From JBFIHZ01 sp041601535 (GTDB lineage: Bacteria > Pseudomonadota > Gammaproteobacteria > Xanthomonadales > SZUA-36), in the NCBI GenBank assembly GCA_041601535.1, contig JBFIHZ010000024.1, forward strand, positions 1 to 21,653: DNA of 21,653 nucleotides, read 5' to 3'. Shown piece by piece: positions 7,768-14,923 of this stretch; positions within the stretch are counted from its first letter, which is position 1, and each line of letters opens with the position of its first letter. The position numbers and the translations under genes were made by a program. The notes under the pieces were generated by a model. That model did no database searches, had not been told where the DNA came from, and saw nothing but the letters and a program-made list of their open reading frames with translations.

Positions 7768-7848
7768 TTGACCTGCGTGCCGGCGCCCGGCGGCCGGGCG
7801 GAAAGGGTGCGGGCAACCGGTGAGCCTGCTTCAGGTTGACTTGCGTGC
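7768..7848. repeat. Direct repeat TTGACYTGCGTGC in the sirB2/TetR spacer
   Basis: TTGACCTGCGTGC (7768-7780) and TTGACTTGCGTGC (7836-7848) match at 12 of 13 bases and start 68 bases apart. They lie between divergent genes, just upstream of the TetR start. They could be regulator half-sites or -35-like elements, although no convincing -10 follows either. Confidence 0.35.
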
Positions 7849-7877
7849 GCCGGGATACTTTGTGAAGATGGCCGCAC

Positions 7878-8522
7878 ATGAGCACTTCCAGCCCTGTCGA
7901 AGACCGCAGCAACAGCCCCCCCAGGGGCCGCCCCCGAAGTAAGAAAAAGCGCCGTGAAATCATGGCGGCAGCGGTGGCGCTGTTTACCGAAAACGGTTTT
8001 GTTGCCACCAGTGTGGATGACATTGCCACGGCCGCCGGCGTCTCCAAGCAAACGGTCTATTCGCATTATGGCAGCAAGGAGAACCTGTTTGCGCTGGCGG
8101 TTTCCAGCAAGTGCAAAAGTTCCGGCATGGACCCGGATATGCTCGACCCGGCCATTCCACCGCAGGTGTTGCTGCCTGAAATGGCACGCAACTTCACAAA
8201 GTTATTGCTCAGCCGGGAGAGCATGCGCGTTTACAGCGTGTGCGCCGCCAGCACCGAAACCCACCCGGAGCTGGGCCAGTTGTTTTACCAGCATGGCCCC
8301 TTGCATACGGTGCAGGTGGTGACGGAATACCTGCACGAGCAGAACAGGGCGGGCCGCTTGCGCATTGAAAATCCGGAAGCGGCGGCCTGGCAGTTACTGT
8401 GCATGTTCAAAGCCGAGGCGTTTATGCGCAAGCAGTTCAAGTTTGAGCCGCTCAGTGAAGAACGGGTCGAACATTACATTGATGAATGTGTCGCAATGTT
8501 TCTGCGCGCTTACGCAGCCTGA
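7878..8522 (+). CDS. TetR/AcrR-family transcriptional regulator
   Basis: A 214-residue TetR-type repressor. After a flexible basic leader (RGRPRSKKKRRE, about 17-28) comes the DNA-binding domain at about 27-75, with the helix-turn-helix TSVDDIATAAGVSKQTVYSHY and the following KENLF. The C-terminal ligand domain resembles the AefR-type class of TetR regulators, which often control efflux or stress genes; the ligand is not predictable. The ATG at 7878 has only a weak ribosome site, but it is the first in-frame start ahead of the conserved domain. The gene is divergent from the sirB2-like gene and converges on the deiodinase-like gene with a 14-base gap. The target may be itself, sirB2 or a distant gene. 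Confidence 0.9.
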   Translation: MSTSSPVEDRSNSPPRGRPRSKKKRREIMAAAVALFTENGFVATSVDDIATAAGVSKQTVYSHYGSKENLFALAVSSKCKSSGMDPDMLDPAIPPQVLLPEMARNFTKLLLSRESMRVYSVCAASTETHPELGQLFYQHGPLHTVQVVTEYLHEQNRAGRLRIENPEAAAWQLLCMFKAEAFMRKQFKFEPLSEERVEHYIDECVAMFLRAYAA

Positions 8523-8536
8523 GCCCCTCGCAGCTA

Positions 8537-9205
8537 TCACTCCATAAAGCTGGCAATCTCCTCCAGTGGAGCCTTGCTGATGACGGGCACGCGGGCCTGT
8601 TCCGCAGGTAAGCCAGTGACAATCAGCATATAGGGCCGTTCGTCTTTGGGGCGGTTCAGCAGGGTGTTAAGGAACTTCATTGGCGCGGGGGTATGCGTCA
8701 GCGTGGCCAGGCCGGCATTATGCAGTGCAGCCAGCAAAAACCCCACGGCAATGCCGACCGATTCCGCAGTGTAATAGTTCTTCAGCCGTTCGCCTTGTGC
8801 GTTGCGGCTGAATTTCTTCAGAAAAACCGCAATCAGCCACGGTGCCGTCTCCAGGAATGGCTTGTGTTCGTCGGTGCCCAGTGGCTCCAAGGCGCGCAGC
8901 CACTCGGCTGACGCGCGGTGCTGGTAAAACTCCTTTTCCTCTTCTTCGGCTGCTTGCCGTATGCGGCTTTTCAAATCCGCGTTCTGGATTACCACGAAAT
9001 GCCACGGCTGCATATTGGCTCCGCTGGGCGCTGTGCCGGCGGTTTTCAGTGCGTTTTCAATAATGTCGCGGGCCACGGGGCGGTCGGAAAATTCACGCAC
9101 GGTGCGGCGTTGCCGCAAGAATTGATAAAACGTCAGTGCATCGGCGCTCATCCTTTCCGGGCTTTTTTCGTTGAATTTCAGTGGCTCGAACGGCCAGTCA
9201 CTCAT
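8537..9205 (-). CDS. Iodotyrosine deiodinase-like nitroreductase-fold flavoprotein
   Basis: FMN enzyme of the nitroreductase superfamily, closest by eye to iodotyrosine deiodinase (IYD), which reductively removes halogen from halotyrosines. FMN contacts are visible as RRTVR (33-37) and PSGANMQPW (60-68). The IYD substrate lid residues are present at the right spacing: E90 and Y94 (in EEEEKEFY) and K115, 21 residues after the tyrosine as in human IYD (E157, Y161, K182). Further shared blocks are LETAPWL, NYYTAESVGIA and GLATLTHTP. The ATG at 9203-9205 (222 residues) has an AGGAG ribosome site; a longer GTG-started frame to 9259 lacks family similarity. No membrane anchor is present, as in other bacterial homologues. 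It is divergent from a LysR gene that may control it. The fold is certain; the dehalogenase activity is inferred. Confidence 0.88.
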   Translation of the reverse strand: MSDWPFEPLKFNEKSPERMSADALTFYQFLRQRRTVREFSDRPVARDIIENALKTAGTAPSGANMQPWHFVVIQNADLKSRIRQAAEEEEKEFYQHRASAEWLRALEPLGTDEHKPFLETAPWLIAVFLKKFSRNAQGERLKNYYTAESVGIAVGFLLAALHNAGLATLTHTPAPMKFLNTLLNRPKDERPYMLIVTGLPAEQARVPVISKAPLEEIASFME

Positions 9206-9252
9206 TCGTTTGCTCTCCTGCGGCACGGCTGGGCCTGTAGTGTGCCAAAAAT

Positions 9253-9296
9253 CGTGCACCTCAAACAGGCAGAGGGCCGGCTGCGTGCACTTGAAA
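9253..9296. repeat. Direct repeats CGTGCACYTSAAA, possible LysR operator
   Basis: CGTGCACCTCAAA (9253-9265) and CGTGCACTTGAAA (9284-9296) agree at 11 of 13 bases. They start 31 bases apart, about three helical turns, so both face the same side of DNA. They lie in the spacer between the deiodinase-like gene and the divergent lysR gene, upstream of the former's ATG. Confidence 0.45.
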
Positions 9297-9390
9297 TGGG
9301 CAGTCAGTTCAGCTGCTGCCGGCCTTTAATCAAGGCGGGGCGCGCAATGCCTGAGTTGGTACGTAACTTGCATATATAGCTTCCATCTGG

Positions 9391-9414
9391 CCCCGCGGCT
9401 GAAAGCTGGCGGGG
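9391..9414. repeat. Imperfect inverted repeat upstream of lysR
   Basis: CCCCGCGGCT pairs imperfectly with AGCTGGCGGGG around a short GAA centre. It lies about 85 bases before the LysR start, downstream of a possible -10 (TATATA, 9373-9378), so it could be an operator or a leader hairpin. Confidence 0.35.
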
Positions 9415-9497
9415 CATGGGCTGGTGACTCATTCCGCTTGTTCAGGCAGCGCACGGCGGAACAAACACCTGGCCCGGGTTTTTCGGGGAGAAATAAC

Positions 9498-10382
9498 ATG
9501 CGGCTGCCGTCGCTTAAATTTTTACGCACATTTCAGATCGCTGGCCGGCACTTGAGTTTCAAGCTAGCCGCGGAAGAGTTGCACATCAGTGCTTCGGCGG
9601 TCAGTCAGCAGATCAGGAACCTGGAGACCTTCCTGGGCGTGAGCCTGTTTGAACGGAAAACCCGTGCGCTGGAACTGACGGATGTCGGTCGCCACTATTT
9701 TGCATTTCTGGATGACATGTTCACGCGGCTGGAAAATGAAACACAGCAGTTGTGGAACCAGTACGGCCGCAGCATCGTACGCCTGTGTGTGCCGCCGTTC
9801 TTTGCCAGCGAGGCGTTGCTGCCGCGCTTGTCTCGCTACCAGGAAACTTCGCCGGACACCGACATCAGGTTGAGCACGCAACCCAGTGCCATGAAAGCAC
9901 ATCCGGCGGAAGCCGATCTGTCGGTGTTGCTGGGTACCGGCAACTGGCCGGACCTGGTGACTCACCGCCTGATGGCGCGACGCGTGGTGGCGGCCTGTGC
10001 GCCAGCCCTGAAACAACGCTTGCAACTGGACTCGGTGGCCAGCCTGAACGGACAGACACTGATTGTGCATGAGGCTCGTCCGGACGCCTGGGAGCACTGG
10101 GCCAGGGCACAGGGTCAGCCGCCGCCGCGCCCGGGCAAGCTGATCCGTTTTGATTCCATGGCGGCTGTGGTGCGGGCGGCTGAACAGGGGCTTGGTGTTG
10201 CCCTGGTTTCGTGGCCGTTGGGACGAAACTGCTTTACCAGTGGATCACTGGAGCGTGTAATGAAAGTTCGTACAGAAACAGGTGAGTCATTCTACCTGGC
10301 GCATCGCAAGGAAGCGGCTGATCGTGCCGAGGTGCAGAAACTTATTGCCTGGATGAAAGCCGAGTTCAAAGAAGATGCATAA
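9498..10382 (+). CDS. LysR-type regulator, GcvA-like
   Basis: A 294-residue LysR-type regulator. The N-terminus (LPSLKFLRTFQIAGRHLSFK) and the winged helix-turn-helix with SASAVSQQIRNLE (about 31-43) belong to the GcvA/AmpR-like branch. The rest is a periplasmic-binding-protein-like effector domain (about 90-290). The ATG at 9498 follows GGGGAG by 7 bases; an upstream in-frame ATG at 9438 would add 20 unconserved residues. The gene is divergent from the deiodinase-like gene, the classical arrangement in which a LysR protein controls its neighbour, and 31-bp-phased direct repeats lie between them. The effector might be an aromatic or halogenated amino acid, but nothing in the sequence proves that. 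Confidence 0.92.
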   Translation: MRLPSLKFLRTFQIAGRHLSFKLAAEELHISASAVSQQIRNLETFLGVSLFERKTRALELTDVGRHYFAFLDDMFTRLENETQQLWNQYGRSIVRLCVPPFFASEALLPRLSRYQETSPDTDIRLSTQPSAMKAHPAEADLSVLLGTGNWPDLVTHRLMARRVVAACAPALKQRLQLDSVASLNGQTLIVHEARPDAWEHWARAQGQPPPRPGKLIRFDSMAAVVRAAEQGLGVALVSWPLGRNCFTSGSLERVMKVRTETGESFYLAHRKEAADRAEVQKLIAWMKAEFKEDA

Positions 10383-10437
10383 GCCAGGGTTGCCCGGATG
10401 CATCAGCTCAGCTGTTGCGTCGAAAAGAAAAGAACGT

Positions 10438-10493
10438 TTGTCGCTTTATACCTCGATCAGTAACCTGTGAACCGTGAATTGAATTTGATTCAC
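10438..10493 (+). promoter_or_regulatory. Promoter and inverted-repeat operator of a small secreted protein gene
   Basis: TTGTCG (10438-10443) and TAACCT (10461-10466) are 17 bases apart and form a weak sigma-70 promoter with a start near 10472. Immediately after, GTGAAT-N8-ATTCAC (10474-10493) is a perfect 6+6 inverted repeat, placed where a repressor would block transcription. It is not a CRP site, since the spacing and outer bases differ. Confidence 0.4.
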
Positions 10494-10515
10494 AGCCGGA
10501 ACAGGAGATGTAATA

Positions 10516-10872
10516 ATGAACGGATCAGTACTTTTTAAAGCTTCATGTGTCGTCGCAGCCTTATTGGCCCCGATGGTCTCCCAAGCTGCGTCGGAACAAG
10601 AGGCATTGGAAGCCTGCATGCAAGCTCTGACACAGAATCTGGCGGAACAGCAAGGCGGTGAGCCGGTGGACTATCGGTCCGGTTCAAAAGCGCAGTTTTC
10701 CAAGCGCAGAGTATCGGCGCCAACCACATTTTATCTTGATGCCTTTGACCCTGAAACCTATAAGGTCGTTGCGCGAGCAGACTGCCTGGTAGGTAGCGAC
10801 GCAGAGGTTATCAATCTCAGAGCTCTGCACCTTAATGCGCCCGGTGCGCGCATGAGAATGGTGCGAGGTTAG
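10516..10872 (+). CDS. Small secreted protein of unknown function
   Basis: I do not recognise this 118-residue protein. It has a clear signal peptide: hydrophobic core at about 7-20, with cleavage after VSQA (23) or AA. The mature part of about 94 residues carries two cysteines, C34 and C88, that could form one periplasmic disulfide. Otherwise it is a short alpha/beta-looking domain ending in arginine-rich RMRMVRG. The ribosome site AGGAGA lies 9 bases before the ATG. It sits alone between a LysR gene and a convergent membrane-protein gene, has its own candidate promoter with an inverted repeat, and is followed by a terminator hairpin. These make a real, separately controlled gene likely even though no function can be given. 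Confidence 0.8.
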   Translation: MNGSVLFKASCVVAALLAPMVSQAASEQEALEACMQALTQNLAEQQGGEPVDYRSGSKAQFSKRRVSAPTTFYLDAFDPETYKVVARADCLVGSDAEVINLRALHLNAPGARMRMVRG

Positions 10873-10984
10873 GCCCACTGGGCCTGGTTATTGGAAAGGG
10901 CCAGGGCAAATGTTCCCCGGCAGGCGTTCTGGCCCTTCTCCATACCACCTGCAAGCAGCAGGAACCTAACGATTGTGTTGTGTT

Positions 10985-11022
10985 GCCGGATCCTTACCAA
11001 GCCTCAAGGATCCGGCTCTTTT
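10985..11022 (+). terminator. Intrinsic terminator of the small secreted protein gene
   Basis: A perfect 11-bp stem, GCCGGATCCTT / AAGGATCCGGC, has a 10-base loop and is followed by TCTTTT. It lies about 110 bases after the stop codon and abuts the end of the convergent membrane-protein gene. Confidence 0.85.
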
Positions 11023-11025
11023 AAT

Positions 11026-11463
11026 TCAGCTTAGCCAACCTTTCACCCTGGCGGTACGAGCCAGGCTGAGCAGGAAGATGGCAATAACGATCACCAGTAT
11101 GGGCATGATCATGCCACCGGGGCCGAACACCGCGATGGAGTCGGCAATCACAAAGGCGTGATACATCTGCACCAGCACGCCAGCCAGTGACAGTGCCAGC
11201 AAGGGCACGGCAAAACTGTTGCGTAGCAACAGGAACAAACTGCCCAGTGCGCCGCCAAATACCGCTACCGCAAACGCGCCGGTCGCCCAGGCTGGTGTTG
11301 CATTGATCATGGCACGATGCGCTTCGGGCAGGGCCGCCAGATCTTCAGGCGTCATGTTCACCTGCATGATGTAGGCCGCTACGCCCATCAGGTTCCACAC
11401 GAAAGCCAACAAGCCGATAACAAATAACCATTTGGGTGCGGCGCTTGCATTTCCTTCCGACAT
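11026..11463 (-). CDS. Four-helix membrane protein of unknown function
   Basis: A 145-residue protein with four clear transmembrane segments (about 13-33, 57-77, 82-103 and 113-137) and a short hydrophilic loop after the first. Similar proteins are often labelled 'sugar transporter' in databases without evidence. It is far too small for a conventional carrier and I would not accept that name. The start is ATG at 11461-11463, because GAGGAG lies 7 bases upstream and the membrane domain begins 11 residues later. A longer frame reaching 11694 adds a low-complexity leader with no conservation signal. It is divergent from the acidic secreted protein gene across a long spacer. Confidence 0.8.
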   Translation of the reverse strand: MSEGNASAAPKWLFVIGLLAFVWNLMGVAAYIMQVNMTPEDLAALPEAHRAMINATPAWATGAFAVAVFGGALGSLFLLLRNSFAVPLLALSLAGVLVQMYHAFVIADSIAVFGPGGMIMPILVIVIAIFLLSLARTARVKGWLS

Positions 11464-11891
11464 TGATCTTCTCCTCGGCCAATGGGTGAGAGGGTTACAG
11501 CTCCGGGACGTTTTTGTCAGCCCCGACACTAACGAAACCGCGCTGCAGCCAGTCAGGTGCATCCGCATGCGGTACGGCCTGCGGTGTGCTGCCCTTATAA
11601 ACGTAACAGTATCGATATGGCTTGGCGAATTTTCCGCTGTTGCCGGTTCGTTCTGACCCCTGATGTCTATGATGACCACCGCCGGTTTGCGCACCGCGGT
11701 TGTGCGGCCAGCGGGCCAGTCAAAAACTCCTGAACAGTCGACAGATTGATTTCTGCCACGACGCTCGTCTAACGGAGCGGCAACACGGTTTACTTACGAA
11801 TTTCCTGGTGCTGCGCTGGCGCAGCAGGAGTCGAGCCCCGGCAGAGATCCGCATACCGGTCCAGGGGCGCTAATGATCAAGGAGCAAGGTA
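11464..11891. other. 428-base non-coding spacer between divergent genes
   Basis: No convincing gene on either strand; the open frames here extend the neighbouring membrane gene without coding signals. A minus-strand -10-like TATAAG lies near 11594-11599, without a -35. Close to the plus-strand gene, TGCTGCGC-TG-GCGCAGCA (11809-11826) can form a tight hairpin in the leader. The length suggests regulation of the secreted protein gene, but no known riboswitch was recognised. Confidence 0.5.
11809..11826 (+). repeat. Leader hairpin before the acidic secreted protein gene
   Basis: Perfect inverted repeat TGCTGCGC / GCGCAGCA with a 2-base centre; realistically 6 paired bases around a 6-base loop. 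It is 65 bases upstream of the start codon and has no T tract, so it is not a standard terminator. Confidence 0.45.
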
Positions 11892-12725
11892 ATGAACAAG
11901 ACTAATCGCACCGTAACCGGACTACTGGCAAGCCTGATTCTCGGGTTCAGCGGGTCCATCCTGGCGGGTGGCTTTGTGGAACTGGAAGGCGTGTTTGACG
12001 ACAGTTCGCAACTGCTGACCAACCCGTGGTGGCCGCTGCCCGAAGACGCCCGTTTTGTTTACCTGGCCGAGACCGAGGATGAATGCGTTGTCAGCGTACT
12101 GGATGTACTGCCGGCCGTGGGCCAATACAAAACCGAAATCAAGGGAGTAAAAGTCCGCACCCTGTGGGACCGTGAATTTATCGACGATATCGGTGATTGT
12201 GACGGCGATACCACTGACATGGGTGACTGGGAACTGCTGGAAACCACGCTGGACTGGTACGCCCAGGACATTGATGGAAATATCTGGTACTTCGGCGAGC
12301 ACTCGGTGGCCACCGATCACGATGAATGTGACCACCCGACCGATGGCGTGGACCCGGTGCTTGGCATTGAAGGCTGCCTCGACGGCTCCTGGGAAGCAGG
12401 CGCGGACGTGGCCGATACCGGGGTGGATCCGGCCGAGGTGCTGGAAGGCATCATCATGCTGCGCCACCCGCAAAAAGGGCAGTTCTATTTCCAGGAGTTT
12501 TATGAAGACCAGGCCGAAGACATGGCCAAGATCCTGACCTTCAAGAAAACCGAAACATTCCTGTACGGCTCATTGCCAGGTTGCGCGGTGATCAAGGAAT
12601 GGGTACCACTGGAGCCAGGCAGCATCGAGCACAAGTATTTCTGTGAAGGCTATGGCCTGGTGCTGGTGCAAGGCAACGCGGGAGGTAAAACCGAATGGAC
12701 CGACCTGGTGGATGTATCACCCTGA
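11892..12725 (+). CDS. Acidic secreted protein of a widespread uncharacterised family
   Basis: A 277-residue exported protein with a signal peptide (about 1-25, ending SILA). It carries motifs I know from a common family with no assigned function: NPWWPLP (44-50), DWYAQDIDGNIWYFGE (121-136), GSWEAG (165-170), YEDQAED (204-210) and EWVPLEPG (236-243) before a KYFCEGYGLVLVQ segment. Unlike many relatives, this copy has six cysteines (65, 103, 146, 162, 231, 251), enough for three disulfides. It also has very acidic stretches such as GDCDGDTTDMGD and TDHDECDHPTDGVD that could bind calcium or another cation. The ribosome site AAGGAG sits 7-8 bases before the ATG. The gene has a long leader with a hairpin and its own terminator, so it is monocistronic. 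It is probably periplasmic or extracellular. Confidence 0.85.
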   Translation: MNKTNRTVTGLLASLILGFSGSILAGGFVELEGVFDDSSQLLTNPWWPLPEDARFVYLAETEDECVVSVLDVLPAVGQYKTEIKGVKVRTLWDREFIDDIGDCDGDTTDMGDWELLETTLDWYAQDIDGNIWYFGEHSVATDHDECDHPTDGVDPVLGIEGCLDGSWEAGADVADTGVDPAEVLEGIIMLRHPQKGQFYFQEFYEDQAEDMAKILTFKKTETFLYGSLPGCAVIKEWVPLEPGSIEHKYFCEGYGLVLVQGNAGGKTEWTDLVDVSP

Positions 12726-12777
12726 CGGTCAGCCACTGATTCTGGCACGGAAGCCAGGCCTGATTGAAAAGGGACCT

Positions 12778-12812
12778 GGATCCCCTCCGTGAGGAGGGGG
12801 TCCTTATTTTTT
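12778..12812 (+). terminator. Intrinsic terminator of the acidic secreted protein gene
   Basis: The stem GGATCCCCTCC / GGAGGGGGTCC has one non-Watson-Crick pair and a GTGA loop, followed by TTATTTTTT. It separates this gene from the convergent FKBP gene and might act weakly in the reverse direction too. Confidence 0.88.
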
Positions 12813-12843
12813 CCAGCAGGGTAGCTGGACAGCGGAAGCCGGT

Positions 12844-13269
12844 TCAGGCGATGGCTACCAGCTCGATATCAAAGTTGAGCACGCGGCCAGCCAGCGGATG
12901 GTTGCCGTCCACCACGATGGAGTCATCGTCCACCGCCACCACGGTCAGATTGACCGTCTGTTCGTTCTGGCGTGCCTGCAAGGTCATGCCTTCGGTGGGT
13001 TCCAGGTCGTCCGGTAAAGCTGACTTGGGCACTTTCTGCACCATCTGATCCTGGCGTGGGCCATAAGCGTCTTCCGGCGGAATGTTCACGGTCTTCTGCT
13101 CGCCAACGGCCATACCTTCCACAGCCTTGTCGAACCCGGGAATTACCTGGCCGGAGCCCAGCTCAAACTGCAAGGGGTCGCGGTTGGCGGAACTGTCGAA
13201 CTCAGTGCCGTCGTCCAGTGTACCGGTGTAATGAATTTTGACCGTGTCACCGGTTTTTGCCTGACTCAT
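12844..13269 (-). CDS. FKBP-type peptidyl-prolyl isomerase, SlyD/FkpB-like
   Basis: Cytoplasmic prolyl cis-trans isomerase and chaperone, 141 residues. The FKBP core opens with VKIHYTGTLDDGTEFDSS and has VIPGFDKAV (42-50). The insert-in-flap chaperone domain spans about 68-125, and NHPLAG (123-128) is the signature of SlyD and FkpB. The His/Cys-rich metal-binding tail of E. coli SlyD is absent, so a role in nickel delivery is unlikely and the protein is closer to FkpB or short SlyD-like forms. The ATG has the strong ribosome site AGGAGA 6 bases away. The gene stands alone, convergent with the acidic secreted protein gene. Confidence 0.93.
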   Translation of the reverse strand: MSQAKTGDTVKIHYTGTLDDGTEFDSSANRDPLQFELGSGQVIPGFDKAVEGMAVGEQKTVNIPPEDAYGPRQDQMVQKVPKSALPDDLEPTEGMTLQARQNEQTVNLTVVAVDDDSIVVDGNHPLAGRVLNFDIELVAIA

Positions 13270-13577
13270 AAAACTTCTCCTGATTTGAATAAATTGGGTT
13301 CAGCTGCCCGCCGCGCCTTACCAAAGCCTGATAAGCGCAATCAACTGGGGTGAACGTGTGAAAGCCTGCGGTGGTAAAACGAGGGGTAACCCTCCAATGA
13401 TACCCGAATTGGCCTGTGATTACGAATTGACACCTCACCGGACGGCTTCGTCTCAGCGCTAATCCGCCCACCCAATCGGGCAGTCATCAGGGAATTGATA
13501 TTCAGGCGGGCAGACTTTTGTCATACTGTTTCGCCTATGCAATTACCTTCCGTTTTCGACAGCGCAATTCCGCAAAC
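13270..13577. other. Spacer between the FKBP gene and the AAHS transporter gene
   Basis: No gene is supported here. It holds a short hairpin, GAGGG-GTAA-CCCTC (13381-13394). A consensus -35, TTGACA (13427-13432), lacks a matching -10 at 16-18 bases. TTGTCA (13518-13523) coincides with the most upstream possible start of the transporter frame. The promoter for the transporter probably lies here but cannot be fixed. Confidence 0.4.
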
Positions 13578-14897
13578 GTGAATTCCGTTTCGGGGCTTAT
13601 AGAACACAGCCCGATGACCCGCTTCCAGCTGCGGTCCATCATGTTGTGCGTGGTGATCAACATGCTGGACGGGTTCGATGTGCTGGTAATGGCGTTTACC
13701 GCGTCGTCCGTCGCTGCCGAATGGCAAGTTTCTTCAACCGCTCTGGGTGTTTTGTTAAGCGCCGGTTTGCTGGGTATGGTGGCGGGCTCCCTGGTGCTGG
13801 GTCCGCTGGGCGACCGCCTGGGCCGCCGCGGGCTGATCCTGTGGTGCCTGGTCATCATCACCATCGGCATGCTCTGGGCCGGCTTGAGCCAGGGCGTCAA
13901 TGAACTGGCTGCCGCACGCGCGCTGACCGGTCTCGGCATCGGTGGCATGCTGCCCGGCCTGAACACCATGGTGTCGGAGTATTCCTCGCTGCGCTGGCGC
14001 AGTTTCTGGGTCAGCCTGCTGCAGACCGGTTACCCTATCGGCGCCACCGTGGGCGGGATACTCAGCGCGATTTTGATTGCGGCCTATGGCTGGCGGGCAC
14101 CCTTTTTGATGGGGGCAGCGAGTTCCTTGCTGTTGATTCCACTGGTCTGGTGGCATCTGCCGGAATCACTGGATTTTCTCACCAGCCGCCGGCCGGCCAA
14201 CGCACTGGCGCAGGTAAACCGGGTACTGGCGCGGCTGGGCAGGCCAGCGGTCAATGCGCTGCCGGCACCAACCCAGGAAGCAGCCACGCAGCGTTCGGGT
14301 TACGCCTGTCTTCTAGCAGATCATGTCCAGCTCAGGCACTCCCTGTACCTGTCCCTGGCATTCTTCGTGATGATGCTGACGTTTTATTTTGTCATGAGCT
14401 GGACCCCGAAAATTCTTGTGGATTCAGGTCTGTCCACTGGCCAGGGCATTTCTGGTGGCGTGTTACTGAACGTCGGCGGCATCGTGGGCAGCCTGCTGCT
14501 GGGCTACCTGTCGGCGCGCTTGCCGCTGGCGCGGATGATCTCAGTCTACGCCTTGCTGGCCATCGTGCTGATGCTGTTGTTTTCCCGCATTGGCACCGAA
14601 ATTGACTACCTGATGACGGCAGCCGTGGCGCTGGGCTTCGTGCTGTTCGGCTGCATGATCGGCCTGTATGCCATGGCACCCCGGCTTTTTCCGACGCAAA
14701 GCCGTGCCGCCGGCCTGAGCCTGGCGATTGGCATCGGGCGGGTGGGAGCCGTGTGCTCGCCGTTGCTGGCAGGTTGGTTATTTGACCTGGGCTGGGCCAA
14801 ACCCGACGGCTATATCGTATTCGCCCTGCCCCTGATTGCCGTCATCATCGTGGTGGAGGTACTGGGCCGCCGGGTGCATCTTCAAGGCGCCCCGTAG
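13578..14897 (+). CDS. AAHS-family MFS transporter (aromatic acid:H+ symporter type)
   Basis: Inner-membrane major facilitator with 12 predicted helices, about 439 residues. The first-helix motif DGFDVL (31-36) and the loop GPLGDRLGRRGL between helices 2 and 3 are hallmarks of the aromatic acid:H+ symporter family (PcaK, BenK, MhpT). It should import a small carboxylate, most likely aromatic, with protons. The start is uncertain. The frame opens with TTG at 13518, but family members begin shortly before a block like LIEHSPMTRFQ, which favours GTG at 13578; ATG at 13614 is also possible. None has a good ribosome site. The gene converges with the quinone oxidoreductase gene with a 26-base gap, next to the TonB receptor operon, which fits delivery of the same substrate across the inner membrane. 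Confidence 0.86.
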   Translation: MNSVSGLIEHSPMTRFQLRSIMLCVVINMLDGFDVLVMAFTASSVAAEWQVSSTALGVLLSAGLLGMVAGSLVLGPLGDRLGRRGLILWCLVIITIGMLWAGLSQGVNELAAARALTGLGIGGMLPGLNTMVSEYSSLRWRSFWVSLLQTGYPIGATVGGILSAILIAAYGWRAPFLMGAASSLLLIPLVWWHLPESLDFLTSRRPANALAQVNRVLARLGRPAVNALPAPTQEAATQRSGYACLLADHVQLRHSLYLSLAFFVMMLTFYFVMSWTPKILVDSGLSTGQGISGGVLLNVGGIVGSLLLGYLSARLPLARMISVYALLAIVLMLLFSRIGTEIDYLMTAAVALGFVLFGCMIGLYAMAPRLFPTQSRAAGLSLAIGIGRVGAVCSPLLAGWLFDLGWAKPDGYIVFALPLIAVIIVVEVLGRRVHLQGAP

Positions 14898-14923
14898 TTG
14901 GAAGGAACAACAAATGTCCTGAG

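Noticed and set aside
9206..9259. GTG-started N-terminal extension of the deiodinase-like protein
   Set aside because: The added 18 residues lack family similarity, cover the ribosome site of the ATG at 9205, and run into the proposed operator repeats.
11464..11694. N-terminal extension of the four-helix membrane protein
   Set aside because: The extension is arginine-rich low-complexity sequence before a well-placed GAGGAG and ATG at 11463; it is more likely untranslated spacer.
13427..13432. TTGACA as the transporter promoter -35
   Set aside because: No acceptable -10 hexamer occurs 16-18 bases downstream.
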